Assembly: GCF_001941865.1 (NCBI RefSeq)
Contig: NZ_CP016162.1
Coordinates: 3,409,501 to 3,473,500, forward strand
DNA from: Pseudomonas alcaliphila JAB1
Lineage (GTDB): Bacteria > Pseudomonadota > Gammaproteobacteria > Pseudomonadales > Pseudomonadaceae
Length of the DNA: 64,000 bases
Direction: 5' to 3'
The notes under the pieces are model-generated. The model was not told the DNA's origin and ran no database searches. It saw only the letters and a list, made by a program, of their open reading frames with translations. Numbering within the stretch: position 1 is the first letter of the stretch; each line of letters opens with the position of its first letter. The translations under genes and the position numbers were made by a program. Below, in pieces: positions 20,165 through 27,544 of the stretch.

Positions 20165-20825
20165 CCGTGTGCGCCAGCATCACCGATAGCTGACACAGCG
20201 GCCGCCCGCTCTCGGCCTGCCACTGGTTGAAGGCAGCCTGCACTGCGGCCAGGTCTTTCAGACTGGTCGGCGCCTTGTCGATCACGCCCTGCGCCTTGAG
20301 CGCGGCGACCATGTCATCGGTAGGGACGAAGGTGTCCTTGCCCACCATGCGCAGAAAGCGCGGTGCAGACAATCCACCCAGCTGGCTGCCGTGCTTGGCC
20401 AGGTATTTCCACAAGCCGACGATATCGCTTACCGGCCAATCGGCGATCAGGGTGCCGAAGCTGCCTTTTTCACGACGCACATCGAGGATGAACTGGGCAT
20501 TGCGCGGCACGCTTTTGAGCTTGCCCAGGTGGCGAATCAGCCGCGCATCCTGCATCAGGTTCTCCAGGCGCTCGGCGCCCATCAGCACCACCTTCTCCGG
20601 GTCGAAGCCGAAGAACACTTCCTCGAACGCCGGCCACTTGGCGTCCACCAGGCTGTGCTTGAGGCCGGCGCGAAAGATGCGCAGGCTGATCAGCGACAGA
20701 TAACGATCATCGCTCAGCGCCCGCAGCTCAGCATCGCTGCGCGGCTGCGGCAGCATGGCCTCCAGCGCCTTGGCCGAGCCGAAACGGTTGAGGCAGAACT
20801 CGTGCAGCCACTTGTAATCACGCAT
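20154..20825 (-). CDS. DNA-3-methyladenine glycosylase I-like protein
   Basis: A 223-residue helical protein resembling the Adenine_glyco (Tag) family, with RIFRAGLKH, QDARLIRHLGKL and VGLWKYLAKHG segments. In E. coli Tag the first segment is LEGQQAGLSW, whose Glu recognises 3-methyladenine; here that position is Arg49. The four Cys/His zinc ligands of Tag are also not evident. It is probably a divergent subfamily with altered or lost glycosylase activity. It converges on the yheU-like gene with an 11-base overlap. Confidence 0.78.
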   Translation of the reverse strand: MRDYKWLHEFCLNRFGSAKALEAMLPQPRSDAELRALSDDRYLSLISLRIFRAGLKHSLVDAKWPAFEEVFFGFDPEKVVLMGAERLENLMQDARLIRHLGKLKSVPRNAQFILDVRREKGSFGTLIADWPVSDIVGLWKYLAKHGSQLGGLSAPRFLRMVGKDTFVPTDDMVAALKAQGVIDKAPTSLKDLAAVQAAFNQWQAESGRPLCQLSVMLAHTVNH

Positions 20826-20906
20826 GAATCGAACCCTTCATGAAACGGATGACGAAGCCTGCACGCAGCACGCCGAACACTCAAGTCCCACAGCGGTGAC
20901 GTGCAC

Positions 20907-20959
20907 GTAGGGCGGGTGCAACCCGCCAATCCAGGACTGGCGGGTTACACCCGCCCTAC
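20907..20959. repeat. GTAGGGCGGG palindrome overlapping the DAHP synthase stop
   Basis: Arms GTAGGGCGGGTG and CACCCGCCCTAC flank an inner GGCGGGTT-type pair. The TAG stop of the DAHP synthase gene (20956-20958 on the minus strand) is the first TAG of this repeat, so the element abuts the coding end exactly. Confidence 0.78.
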
Positions 20960-22020
20960 CCGCGCAAACGCGCGGCGGCCTGACGCAGCGCAGCCTCGGT
21001 ACCGCTCCAGCCCAGGCAGCCATCGGTGATCGACACGCCATAACGCAGCTCGCCGGAAAGCGCCTGGCAACCGTCGAACAGGTGGCTCTCCAGCATCACC
21101 CCGCGCAGGCTGGCATCCCCGGCCAGGCGCTGCTCGATCACGCTCTCCAGCACCGCCGGTTGACGCAAAGGGTCCTTGCCGCTGTTGGCATGGCTGCAGT
21201 CGACCATGATGCGCGGTGCGATACCCTGACGCTGCAACGCCTCACGTGCGGCGGCGACGCTGACGGCATCGTGGTTCGGCGCGCCGTGGCCACCGCGCAG
21301 CACCAGATGGGTGTCCGGGTTGCCCGCGGTGTGCAGCAACGCCGGGTGGCCGAGATCATCGATGCCGAAATGCTGATGCGGGTGCGCCGCCGAGCGCATG
21401 GCGTCACAGGCGATGCCGACGCTGCCGTCGGTGCCGTTCTTGAAGCCCACCGGCAGATCCAGGCCGCTGACCATCTCGCGATGCACCTGCGACTCGCTGG
21501 TGCGTGCACCGATGGCCGCCCAGCCAAGCAGGTCGTCGAAGTAACCGGCGGCCATCGGCTGCAACAGCTCGGTGGCCAGCGGCAGGCCGCGAGCGAGGAT
21601 ATCCAGCATCAGTTGCCGCGACTGTCGCAAGCCTTCGGCCATGTCGCCACTGCCATCGAGATGCGGATCGTACAGCAGCCCCTTCCAGCCCACGGTGGTG
21701 CGCGGTTTCTCCACGTAGGCGCGCATCACCAGCAGCAGTTGGTCGTCGACCTGCGGGGCCAGCTCGGCCAGGCGCTCGGCGTATTCGAGGGCGCTGGTAC
21801 GGTCATGCAGGGAACAGGGGCCGACCACCACCAGCAGGCGCGAGTCGCGGCCATCGAGCACGGCGCGAATGGCGTCACGGTCAGCGGCAATACGTTCGGC
21901 AAGTGCGGCGGGCAACGGCAGGCGCTGGCGCAAGACGGCGGGGCTGGGCAGCGGCTGGGCGCTGCGGCGGGCGATGGTGGTAACGGTGGAAGCGAGTTGA
22001 GCAGAGACGGAAGCATTCAT
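20956..22020 (-). CDS. Class I 3-deoxy-7-phosphoheptulonate (DAHP) synthase
   Basis: A 354-residue AroF/G/H-type enzyme that condenses phosphoenolpyruvate and erythrose-4-phosphate at the entry to aromatic amino acid synthesis. Motifs include VVGPCSLHD (about 64-72), YVEKPRTTVGWKG (about 99-111), GFKNGTDGS (about 192-200) and MVDCSHANSGK. Allosteric specificity (Tyr, Phe or Trp) cannot be read reliably here. An AAGGAA site precedes the start. Upstream lie two aromatic-rich mini-ORFs and a terminator, suggesting attenuation. Confidence 0.93.
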   Translation of the reverse strand: MNASVSAQLASTVTTIARRSAQPLPSPAVLRQRLPLPAALAERIAADRDAIRAVLDGRDSRLLVVVGPCSLHDRTSALEYAERLAELAPQVDDQLLLVMRAYVEKPRTTVGWKGLLYDPHLDGSGDMAEGLRQSRQLMLDILARGLPLATELLQPMAAGYFDDLLGWAAIGARTSESQVHREMVSGLDLPVGFKNGTDGSVGIACDAMRSAAHPHQHFGIDDLGHPALLHTAGNPDTHLVLRGGHGAPNHDAVSVAAAREALQRQGIAPRIMVDCSHANSGKDPLRQPAVLESVIEQRLAGDASLRGVMLESHLFDGCQALSGELRYGVSITDGCLGWSGTEAALRQAAARLRG

Positions 22021-22064
22021 GATCTGGCGGTTCCTTGGCCGGCGCGGTCGATGCCGCGGCGGCG

Positions 22065-22154
22065 CTAACTGAGTGTTCGTTGCAAAGGTGTCAGGGCGGT
22101 GGTGACGCTGCTAAATCGCCAGTCGTAGCGGTAGTTGCGGTAATAACGGTTCAT
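22065..22154 (-). CDS. Putative leader peptide 2 of the DAHP synthase gene
   Basis: A 29-codon ORF with GAGGA seven bases before its ATG. Within the first 14 codons lie four Tyr, one Trp and one Phe (YYRNYRYDWRF). It lies between the terminator at 22195-22232 and the DAHP synthase start, ending 44 bases before that start. It may gate translation of the downstream gene by stalling at aromatic codons. No U-tract terminator follows it, so a purely transcriptional role is less likely. Confidence 0.6.
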   Translation of the reverse strand: MNRYYRNYRYDWRFSSVTTALTPLQRTLS

Positions 22155-22194
22155 CTGTGAGTCCTCGATCTGTGGCCGTTTTTCGGCCGGAAAA

Positions 22195-22232
22195 AACAAA
22201 ACCCCCGGTCGGGTTGCCGACCGGGGGTTTTC
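22195..22232 (-). terminator. Strong intrinsic terminator/attenuator upstream of DAHP synthase
   Basis: On the minus strand, a CCCCCGGTCGG/CCGACCGGGGG stem with a CAAC loop is followed by TTTTGTTTTTT. It begins about 53 bases after the stop of the first aromatic-rich mini-ORF and precedes the DAHP synthase transcription unit. Position and strength fit an attenuator. I could not define a convincing antiterminator pairing by eye. Confidence 0.85.
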
Positions 22233-22283
22233 TGGAAAACGTCTCTGGTGGCGACCCTGGTGTCTCAGGCCGCCTGTGGGGTA

Positions 22284-22415
22284 TCAGGCGCGCCTGTGGC
22301 TAAACCAATACCCAAAGAAATAATACGCTGCCGACACAAGCACCTGCGCACAAGCCAACGCGGCGCGCGAGGCACCGGCTTGCAACATGGACAGGAGGTT
22401 GAGGCTGACGGACAT
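22284..22415 (-). CDS. Putative leader peptide 1 of the DAHP synthase gene (aromatic codon cluster)
   Basis: A 43-codon ORF with a GGAG ribosome site six bases before the ATG. Near its end is the codon run YYFFGYWF (22302-22325), three Tyr, three Phe and one Trp in eight codons, followed by SHRRA and a stop. A strong terminator lies about 53 bases downstream. This is the classic layout of a biosynthetic attenuator leader whose ribosome pauses when charged aromatic tRNAs are scarce. A small hydrophobic membrane protein is the alternative reading. Confidence 0.65.
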   Translation of the reverse strand: MSVSLNLLSMLQAGASRAALACAQVLVSAAYYFFGYWFSHRRA

Positions 22416-22439
22416 GGAATTCTCCAAAGCGATGGCCGA

Positions 22440-22469
22440 ACCATACTCCAGGCCTTTGCGGCCTGGCAA
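22440..22469 (-). promoter_or_regulatory. Candidate promoter for the DAHP synthase leader
   Basis: On the minus strand TTGCCA (22464-22469) and TATGGT (22440-22445) are separated by 18 bases. A start near 22433 would leave a short 5' end before leader ORF 1. The spacer contains an AGGCC...GGCCT palindrome. Confidence 0.45.
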
Positions 22470-22472
22470 GCG

Positions 22473-22530
22473 TCGCGGCTAAAGCCCCTCCCACATGCGA
22501 CGCAAACCGTGGGAGGGGCTTTAGCCGCGA
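22473..22530. repeat. Palindrome CGCGGCTAAAGCCCCTCCCA, likely terminator after ttcA
   Basis: Long inverted repeat with arms CGCGGCTAAAGCCCCTCCCA and its complement. It lies between the ttcA stop and the DAHP leader promoter and probably separates the two transcripts. A half-copy is seen near 10708. Confidence 0.75.
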
Positions 22531-22534
22531 TGGC

Positions 22535-23359
22535 TTACAGGCTCATCACGTCGAGGAAGCGCGGCGTGGCGCTGTCGTCGATCTTCAGGCTCTTGAAGTC
22601 GAACAGGTTGCGGTCGGCCAGCTGCGAGGGGTGCACGTTCTGCAACGCGCGGAACATGATCTCGACGCGGCCAGGGCTCTTGCGCTCCCACTCCTGCAGC
22701 ATCTCCTTGACCACCTGACGCTGCAGGTTCTCCTGCGAACCACAGAGGTTGCACGGGATGATCGGAAACTCCTTGAGCTGGCTGTAGGCCTCGATATCGG
22801 CCTCGGCGCAGTACGCCAGCGGACGAATCACCACGTTGCGGCCGTCATCGGACAGCAGCTTGGGCGGCATGGCCTTGAGCGTGCCGCCGTAGAACATGTT
22901 GAGGAAGAAGGTTTCCAGGATGTCGTCGCGATGATGCCCCAGCGCCATCTTGGTCGCGCCGATCTCGTCGGCGTAGGTGTACAGGGTGCCACGACGCAGA
23001 CGCGAGCACAGCGAACAGGTGGTCTTGCCCTCGGGGATCTTCTCCTTGACCACCGAATAAGTGTCCTTCTCGATGATGTGGTACGCCACGCCGATGGATT
23101 CCAGGTAGGCCGGCAGCACGTGCTCGGGGAAGCCGGGCTGCTTCTGGTCCATGTTCACCGCGACGATCTCGAACTTGATCGGCGCCACCTTCTGCAGGTA
23201 CAGCAGCACGTCGAGCATGGTGTAGCTGTCCTTGCCGCCGGACAGGCAGACCATCACCTTGTCGCCATCCTCGATCATGTTGAAGTCGGTGATGGCTTCG
23301 CCGGCCAGGCGGCGAATGCGCTTCTGCAGTTTGTTCTGGTTGACCGAAAGGGTGCCCAT
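22535..23359 (-). CDS. ttcA: tRNA 2-thiocytidine(32) synthetase
   Basis: A 274-residue ATP- and Fe-S-dependent enzyme that thiolates cytidine 32 in certain tRNAs. The PP-loop is LSGGKDS (about residue 41-47). The cluster cysteines are CSLC (about 116-119) and PCNLC near 205. The start [10 protein letters not shown] (ATG at 23357-23359) is preferred over upstream in-frame ATGs because it matches the usual family N-terminus and length in Pseudomonas. It is monocistronic and divergent from the J-domain gene. Confidence 0.95.
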   Translation of the reverse strand: MGTLSVNQNKLQKRIRRLAGEAITDFNMIEDGDKVMVCLSGGKDSYTMLDVLLYLQKVAPIKFEIVAVNMDQKQPGFPEHVLPAYLESIGVAYHIIEKDTYSVVKEKIPEGKTTCSLCSRLRRGTLYTYADEIGATKMALGHHRDDILETFFLNMFYGGTLKAMPPKLLSDDGRNVVIRPLAYCAEADIEAYSQLKEFPIIPCNLCGSQENLQRQVVKEMLQEWERKSPGRVEIMFRALQNVHPSQLADRNLFDFKSLKIDDSATPRFLDVMSL

Positions 23360-23460
23360 GGTGCGTCGAAATCCGAGGGAGTGGGAACGAAAGCGCGACA
23401 TTTTACGCACAATGGCGCCGCGCCCCTACCCCACCGACAACTAAATGCTAGTCTCGGCCG

Positions 23461-24054
23461 ATGAACGACGACCTCGACCCCAATCTGGACCTCACCGAGC
23501 AGGTACTGCAACTGCTGCAGGCAGCACCGGACGGCATTGCCGAATACACCCTGATCCAGCAATTGAAAGACCGCCACAGCGGCCATGTTCCCAATCTACC
23601 CCTGGCGGACAAGCTGGTGCTGTTTCGCACTCATTTTCTGCTGTTCAACGCGCTTTATCGCCTGCGTGAACGGCTATGGCAGGAGCAAACGCACCTGCTC
23701 GAGATCAGCCCGCTGTGCATCCGCCTGCAGCCCTATCAGCCAGGCAACGCGGCACTCAGTGAACGCGACGCACTGCGTGACTACTATCTGGACATGAAAA
23801 ACCTGGAGGGCACCGACGAACGCGACGTCGAGCGTCTACTGACCAGCTTCTGGACACGCATGCAGGGCGGCGAAGAGAAGCAGGCTGCACTCGAGTTGTT
23901 CGAACTGGCCAACGAACGGACGCTCGATCTGCCACGAATCAAGCTGCGCTACCGACAAATGGTCAGCGCACATCATCCGGACCGAGGCGGCAGCACAGAG
24001 CGGTTGCAGTCGATAAACCTGGCCATGGAAATTCTTGAGCGCTATTACCGCTGA
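23461..24054 (+). CDS. DnaJ-related protein with C-terminal J-domain
   Basis: A 197-residue cytoplasmic protein with an N-terminal DNAJ-related domain (about residues 8-130) and a C-terminal J-domain. The latter shows the HPD motif in SAHHPDRGG near residue 172, the site that stimulates the ATPase of DnaK-type chaperones. A C-terminal position for the J-domain is unusual among J-proteins but typical of this family. The client is unknown. Confidence 0.85.
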   Translation: MNDDLDPNLDLTEQVLQLLQAAPDGIAEYTLIQQLKDRHSGHVPNLPLADKLVLFRTHFLLFNALYRLRERLWQEQTHLLEISPLCIRLQPYQPGNAALSERDALRDYYLDMKNLEGTDERDVERLLTSFWTRMQGGEEKQAALELFELANERTLDLPRIKLRYRQMVSAHHPDRGGSTERLQSINLAMEILERYYR

Positions 24055-24221
24055 CTTCTAGAGAGCGATTTGCTCTAAAGCCAGACATCACGCCTGCTTC
24101 AGGCCCTGCCTATACTGCGACATAAGGTCGCATAGATTTCGGCCTGACACCCGGTGGCGCTGTACACGCGTGCCGGGCGTTCGCTGGGGGGCGACCGTCA
24201 TAAAAAGAGGAGGTGTCTGGC

Positions 24222-24821
24222 ATGATCCACCACGTTTGGGGGCTCTTCACCCATCCCGATCAAGAATGGCAAGAAATCCGTGGCGAGGAAGAATCCATCA
24301 GCCACATGTACCTGACCCATGTGCTGATTCTTGCGGCAATTCCCGCTATTTCAGCCTACATCGGCACCACCCAGGTTGGCTGGGCGATTGGTGACCGAGC
24401 TCCGGTAATGCTCACCGAAGGCAGTGCGATGGTGATGACCATCATGTCCTACCTGGCGATGCTCGCTGGCGTAGCCGTAATGGGCGCCTTCATCCACTGG
24501 ATGGCACGTACCTACGACGCCAATCCCAGCCTGACCCAGTGCGTCGTATTCGCGGCCTACACCGCCACCCCGCTGTTCATCGGAGGTCTCGCAGCGCTCT
24601 ATCCGCATCTGTGGCTGGGCATGGTCGTGGGCACGGTCGCGATCTGCTACACCGTTTATCTGCTCTATGTCGGCATACCGACCTTCATGAACATTCCTGA
24701 AGACGAAGGCTTCATGTTCTCCAGTTCCGTACTGGCGGTCGGCCTGGTCGTGCTGGTAGCGATGATCGCCAGCTCGGTCATTCTCTGGGGCATGGGCATC
24801 GGCCCGGTCTACACCAGCTGA
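24222..24821 (+). CDS. Yip1-family inner-membrane protein (first of tandem pair)
   Basis: A 199-residue protein with an amphipathic N-terminus (HVWGLFTHPDQEWQEIR) and five hydrophobic segments typical of the Yip1 fold. AGGAGG ten bases upstream fixes the ATG at 24222. The gene at 24954 encodes a related protein with the same N-terminal pattern, so this is a tandem duplication. Function is unknown in bacteria. Confidence 0.85.
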   Translation: MIHHVWGLFTHPDQEWQEIRGEEESISHMYLTHVLILAAIPAISAYIGTTQVGWAIGDRAPVMLTEGSAMVMTIMSYLAMLAGVAVMGAFIHWMARTYDANPSLTQCVVFAAYTATPLFIGGLAALYPHLWLGMVVGTVAICYTVYLLYVGIPTFMNIPEDEGFMFSSSVLAVGLVVLVAMIASSVILWGMGIGPVYTS

Positions 24822-24843
24822 TAGTCACTAGCAGCTAGCCCAC

Positions 24844-24867
24844 AGGCCGCCTTCGGGCGGCCTTTTC
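24844..24867 (+). terminator. Rho-independent terminator between the two Yip1 genes
   Basis: AGGCCGCC/GGCGGCCT stem with a TTCG tetraloop followed by TTTT. It separates the tandem Yip1-type genes into probable independent transcripts. Confidence 0.88.
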
Positions 24868-24953
24868 GTTGCCATGCGCCAGAAAATTTGGGTTGAACCC
24901 TACGCGGCTACGACTGCCCGAGATTTAAAGGCAGTCAAGCGGATGGTCACACC

Positions 24954-25616
24954 ATGTATGCGAACCTCTATACCCTTCTCACCCGCCCGGATCGTGCCTG
25001 GACGGCCATTCGCCAGGACGAGGAACGCAACAGCGCCAGTTACCTGCCTTACCTGCTGCTTTTCAGCCTGTTGCCGGCAGTTTGCCTGTTCATCGGCACC
25101 CATTGGGTCGGCTGGAGCCTGGTAGACGAAGAGCGCATTCGCCTGGAGGTCGCAAGTGCCCTACAACTGAGCGGGCTGCTGTATCTGGCTACGCTGGTCG
25201 GCGTTTTCATCATGGGCTACTTCCTGCGCTACATGTCGCGCACCTTCGAGGCCAGGCCCACCTTCAACCAGTGCATCGGCTTCATCGCCTATGCCTGCAC
25301 GCCCTTCTTCCTGGCCGGTATCGCCGCGCTCTACCCCACACGCTGGCTGGCAATCAGCGTGCTGCTGCTCGCCTGTGCCCATGCCGCCTACCTGATCTAT
25401 GTCGGGCTGCCACGCTTCATGCGCATCGACAACCAGCAGGGTTTCCTCTACGCCTCCTCAATGATTGGCGTGGGGCTGCTGGTAATCGTCACCATTCTGG
25501 TCAGCATGATCCTGTTCTGGACCTACACCCTGGAGCCGGAGTATCAGCGCACGGTGCAGCAGGACCAGAGCCGCGGCACGCAGGAACAGCGAATGCAGGC
25601 GCCAGGGGACGAGTGA
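24954..25616 (+). CDS. Yip1-family inner-membrane protein (second of tandem pair)
   Basis: A 220-residue paralogue of the preceding gene: N-terminus LYTLLTRPDRAWTAIRQDE, five TM segments and conserved CIGFIAYACTPFF and YLIYVGLPRFM stretches. A charged C-terminal tail (QDQSRGTQEQ) distinguishes it from the first copy. It lies upstream of the sprT-like gene. Function is unknown. Confidence 0.85.
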   Translation: MYANLYTLLTRPDRAWTAIRQDEERNSASYLPYLLLFSLLPAVCLFIGTHWVGWSLVDEERIRLEVASALQLSGLLYLATLVGVFIMGYFLRYMSRTFEARPTFNQCIGFIAYACTPFFLAGIAALYPTRWLAISVLLLACAHAAYLIYVGLPRFMRIDNQQGFLYASSMIGVGLLVIVTILVSMILFWTYTLEPEYQRTVQQDQSRGTQEQRMQAPGDE

Positions 25617-25677
25617 TACCTGCGCTGGCTGTCGGCTTGCGGCATAATTCACGCTCAGCCTGCACCAGCGCCTGTCC

Positions 25678-26172
25678 ATGCCCGAACAGATTCACGCCCG
25701 CGTCGAAGCCTGCTACCAGCAGGCCGAAACCTTCTTCAAGCAACGCTTTGCCCGCCCCGAGATCAGCTTCAAGCTGCGCGGGCAGAAGGCCGGTGTCGCG
25801 CACCTGACGGAAAACAAGCTGCGCTTCAACCTGCAGCTGTACCGGGCCAACCAGGAAGACTTCCTGCGCCAGACGGTACCGCACGAAGTCGCCCACATGG
25901 TCGCCCATCAGCTGTTCGGCCCACGTATTCAGCCGCATGGCGAGGAATGGCAGTTGATCATGCGCGGCGTCTACGAGCTGCCGCCGCATCGCTGCCACAG
26001 CTACGAAGTCGAGCGGCGCAAGGTCAGTCGCTTCATCTATCGTTGTAGCTGCGCGGATGGCGAGTTCCCCTTCTCGGCCCAGCGTCACGCCCTGGTCGCC
26101 AAGGGCCGCCGCTACTACTGCCGGCGTTGCAAGGTGACGCTGACCTTCAGTGGTGAGCAGCGTCAGGAGTGA
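25678..26172 (+). CDS. SprT-like zinc metalloprotease
   Basis: A 164-residue cytoplasmic protein with the HExxH zinc site HEVAHMVAHQ near residue 70. A C-terminal zinc ribbon is formed by CSCADG and YYCRRCK. The SprT fold is shared with the DNA-protein crosslink protease Spartan, but the bacterial role is not settled. Length and domain order are normal. Confidence 0.9.
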   Translation: MPEQIHARVEACYQQAETFFKQRFARPEISFKLRGQKAGVAHLTENKLRFNLQLYRANQEDFLRQTVPHEVAHMVAHQLFGPRIQPHGEEWQLIMRGVYELPPHRCHSYEVERRKVSRFIYRCSCADGEFPFSAQRHALVAKGRRYYCRRCKVTLTFSGEQRQE

Positions 26173-26196
26173 TGAGGGAAGCTCCATAACGCCTCG

Positions 26197-26255
26197 GTGC
26201 GCGCGGCGCACCCTACGCCCGTATCGAAGTCTCGTAGGGTGCGCTGTGCGCAGCG
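26197..26255. repeat. GTAGGGTGCGC palindrome
   Basis: Inverted repeat with arms GCGCACCCTAC and GTAGGGTGCGC between convergent sprT-like and CaiB genes. A related unit lies at 54034-54135. Confidence 0.7.
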
Positions 26256-26282
26256 ACGTTGCCAGACAGTGAGCCGTTCGAC

Positions 26283-27464
26283 TCAACCCAGCGCCCCAGC
26301 CCTCCTCAACGCCGCGATCTGTTCGGCGTCATAACCCAGCTCTGTCAATACTTCGGCGGTATGCGCGCCAACTGCCGCCCCGACGTGCCGTGGTGGCGGC
26401 AGCCCTTCGGAGAACTTCAGCGGGCAAGCCAGTTGCGACTGCGCAGGCAGCCCCTCACGCGGCACCTCGACGACCAGCCCGCGAGACTTGATCTGCGGAT
26501 GCTGCACCGCTTCGGACAGCGGCAACATGGGTTCGACGCAGGCATCAAGCTCAGCGAAGACTTCGCACCATTGCGCAAAATCACGCTTCTCGAACTCGAT
26601 CTCGATCTCGCGCTTGAGCGCGCTTTGATCCTCGGGCCTCTGCGACAGGCCGCGTGCTGCCAGTTCGGGGCGGCCAATGGCGGCGCAGAACTGCTGCATG
26701 AACTGTGGTTCCAGGCTGCCGACAGAGAACCAGCGACCGTCGCGCGTGCGGTAGTAGTCGTAGAAGCTGCCGCCATTGAGCGCCTGGTTTTCCATGCCAG
26801 GCTCAACGCCGGCACCGAGGTAACCAGCGCCCGCCATGCCATGTAGGCTGAACGCGCAGTCGGTCATGCTCACGTCGACCTGCTGCCCCACGCCGGTTGC
26901 CTGGCGCTGCACCACAGCTGCGAGCAGGCCGATCACGCCATGCAGCGAGCCGCCCGCCAGGTCGGCCAACTGTACGCCGAGCGGCAACGGGCCGCTGTCG
27001 CGACGCCCGGTGTAGCTGGCGATACCGGCCAGCGCCAAGTAGTTGATGTCGTGCCCGGCGCGATCACGATAAGGCCCACTCTGGCCGTAACCGGTGATCG
27101 ACACGTAGATCAGCCGTGGATTGATCGACTTGAGTGCCTCGTAACCGACGCCCAGCTTGTCCATCACACCGGGTCGAAACTGCTCGAGCACGATGTCGTA
27201 CTCGCTGACCAGCTGCTTGACCACCTCCACCGCTTCGGGCCGCTTGAGATCGAGGGCGATGCTGCGTTTGTTGCGGTTGAGGTAGGCGTGACTGGTGGAG
27301 GTTCCGCCATCGTGCGGCGGCAGCACGCGCACCAGATCCATACGCGTGGGCGACTCTACCCGCAGCACCTCGGCGCCCATGTCGGCGAGCAGCAGCGAGG
27401 CGAACGGCCCCGGCAGCAGGGTGGAGAAGTCGAGAATTTTCAGCGAAGACAGTGGGCCGGACAT
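26283..27464 (-). CDS. CaiB/BaiF family CoA-transferase (family III)
   Basis: A 393-residue enzyme that moves CoA between carboxylic acids, or racemises 2-methylacyl-CoA in some family members. The N-terminus LKILDFSTLLPGPFASLLLADMGAEVLRVE is typical, and the Asp in GHDINYLALAG is the expected catalytic residue. The ATG at 27462-27464 gives the standard family start. It is the last gene of the acyl-CoA cluster, separated from the ligase gene by a REP element. Substrate unknown. Confidence 0.9.
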   Translation of the reverse strand: MSGPLSSLKILDFSTLLPGPFASLLLADMGAEVLRVESPTRMDLVRVLPPHDGGTSTSHAYLNRNKRSIALDLKRPEAVEVVKQLVSEYDIVLEQFRPGVMDKLGVGYEALKSINPRLIYVSITGYGQSGPYRDRAGHDINYLALAGIASYTGRRDSGPLPLGVQLADLAGGSLHGVIGLLAAVVQRQATGVGQQVDVSMTDCAFSLHGMAGAGYLGAGVEPGMENQALNGGSFYDYYRTRDGRWFSVGSLEPQFMQQFCAAIGRPELAARGLSQRPEDQSALKREIEIEFEKRDFAQWCEVFAELDACVEPMLPLSEAVQHPQIKSRGLVVEVPREGLPAQSQLACPLKFSEGLPPPRHVGAAVGAHTAEVLTELGYDAEQIAALRRAGALG

Positions 27465-27490
27465 GGTGACTCCCGATTTGCTTGTTTGAC

Positions 27491-27541
27491 GTAGCCCGGA
27501 TGCAATCCGGGATTGCACTTCCCGGATTGCATCCGGGCTAC
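27491..27541. repeat. REP-like palindrome pair (GTAGCCCGG family)
   Basis: Two inverted units (GTAGCCCGGATGCAATCCGG and its complement) lie between the CoA-transferase and acyl-CoA ligase genes. This is the most complete copy of the family in the window and could stabilise the upstream ligase mRNA. Confidence 0.82.
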
Positions 27542-27544
27542 GGA

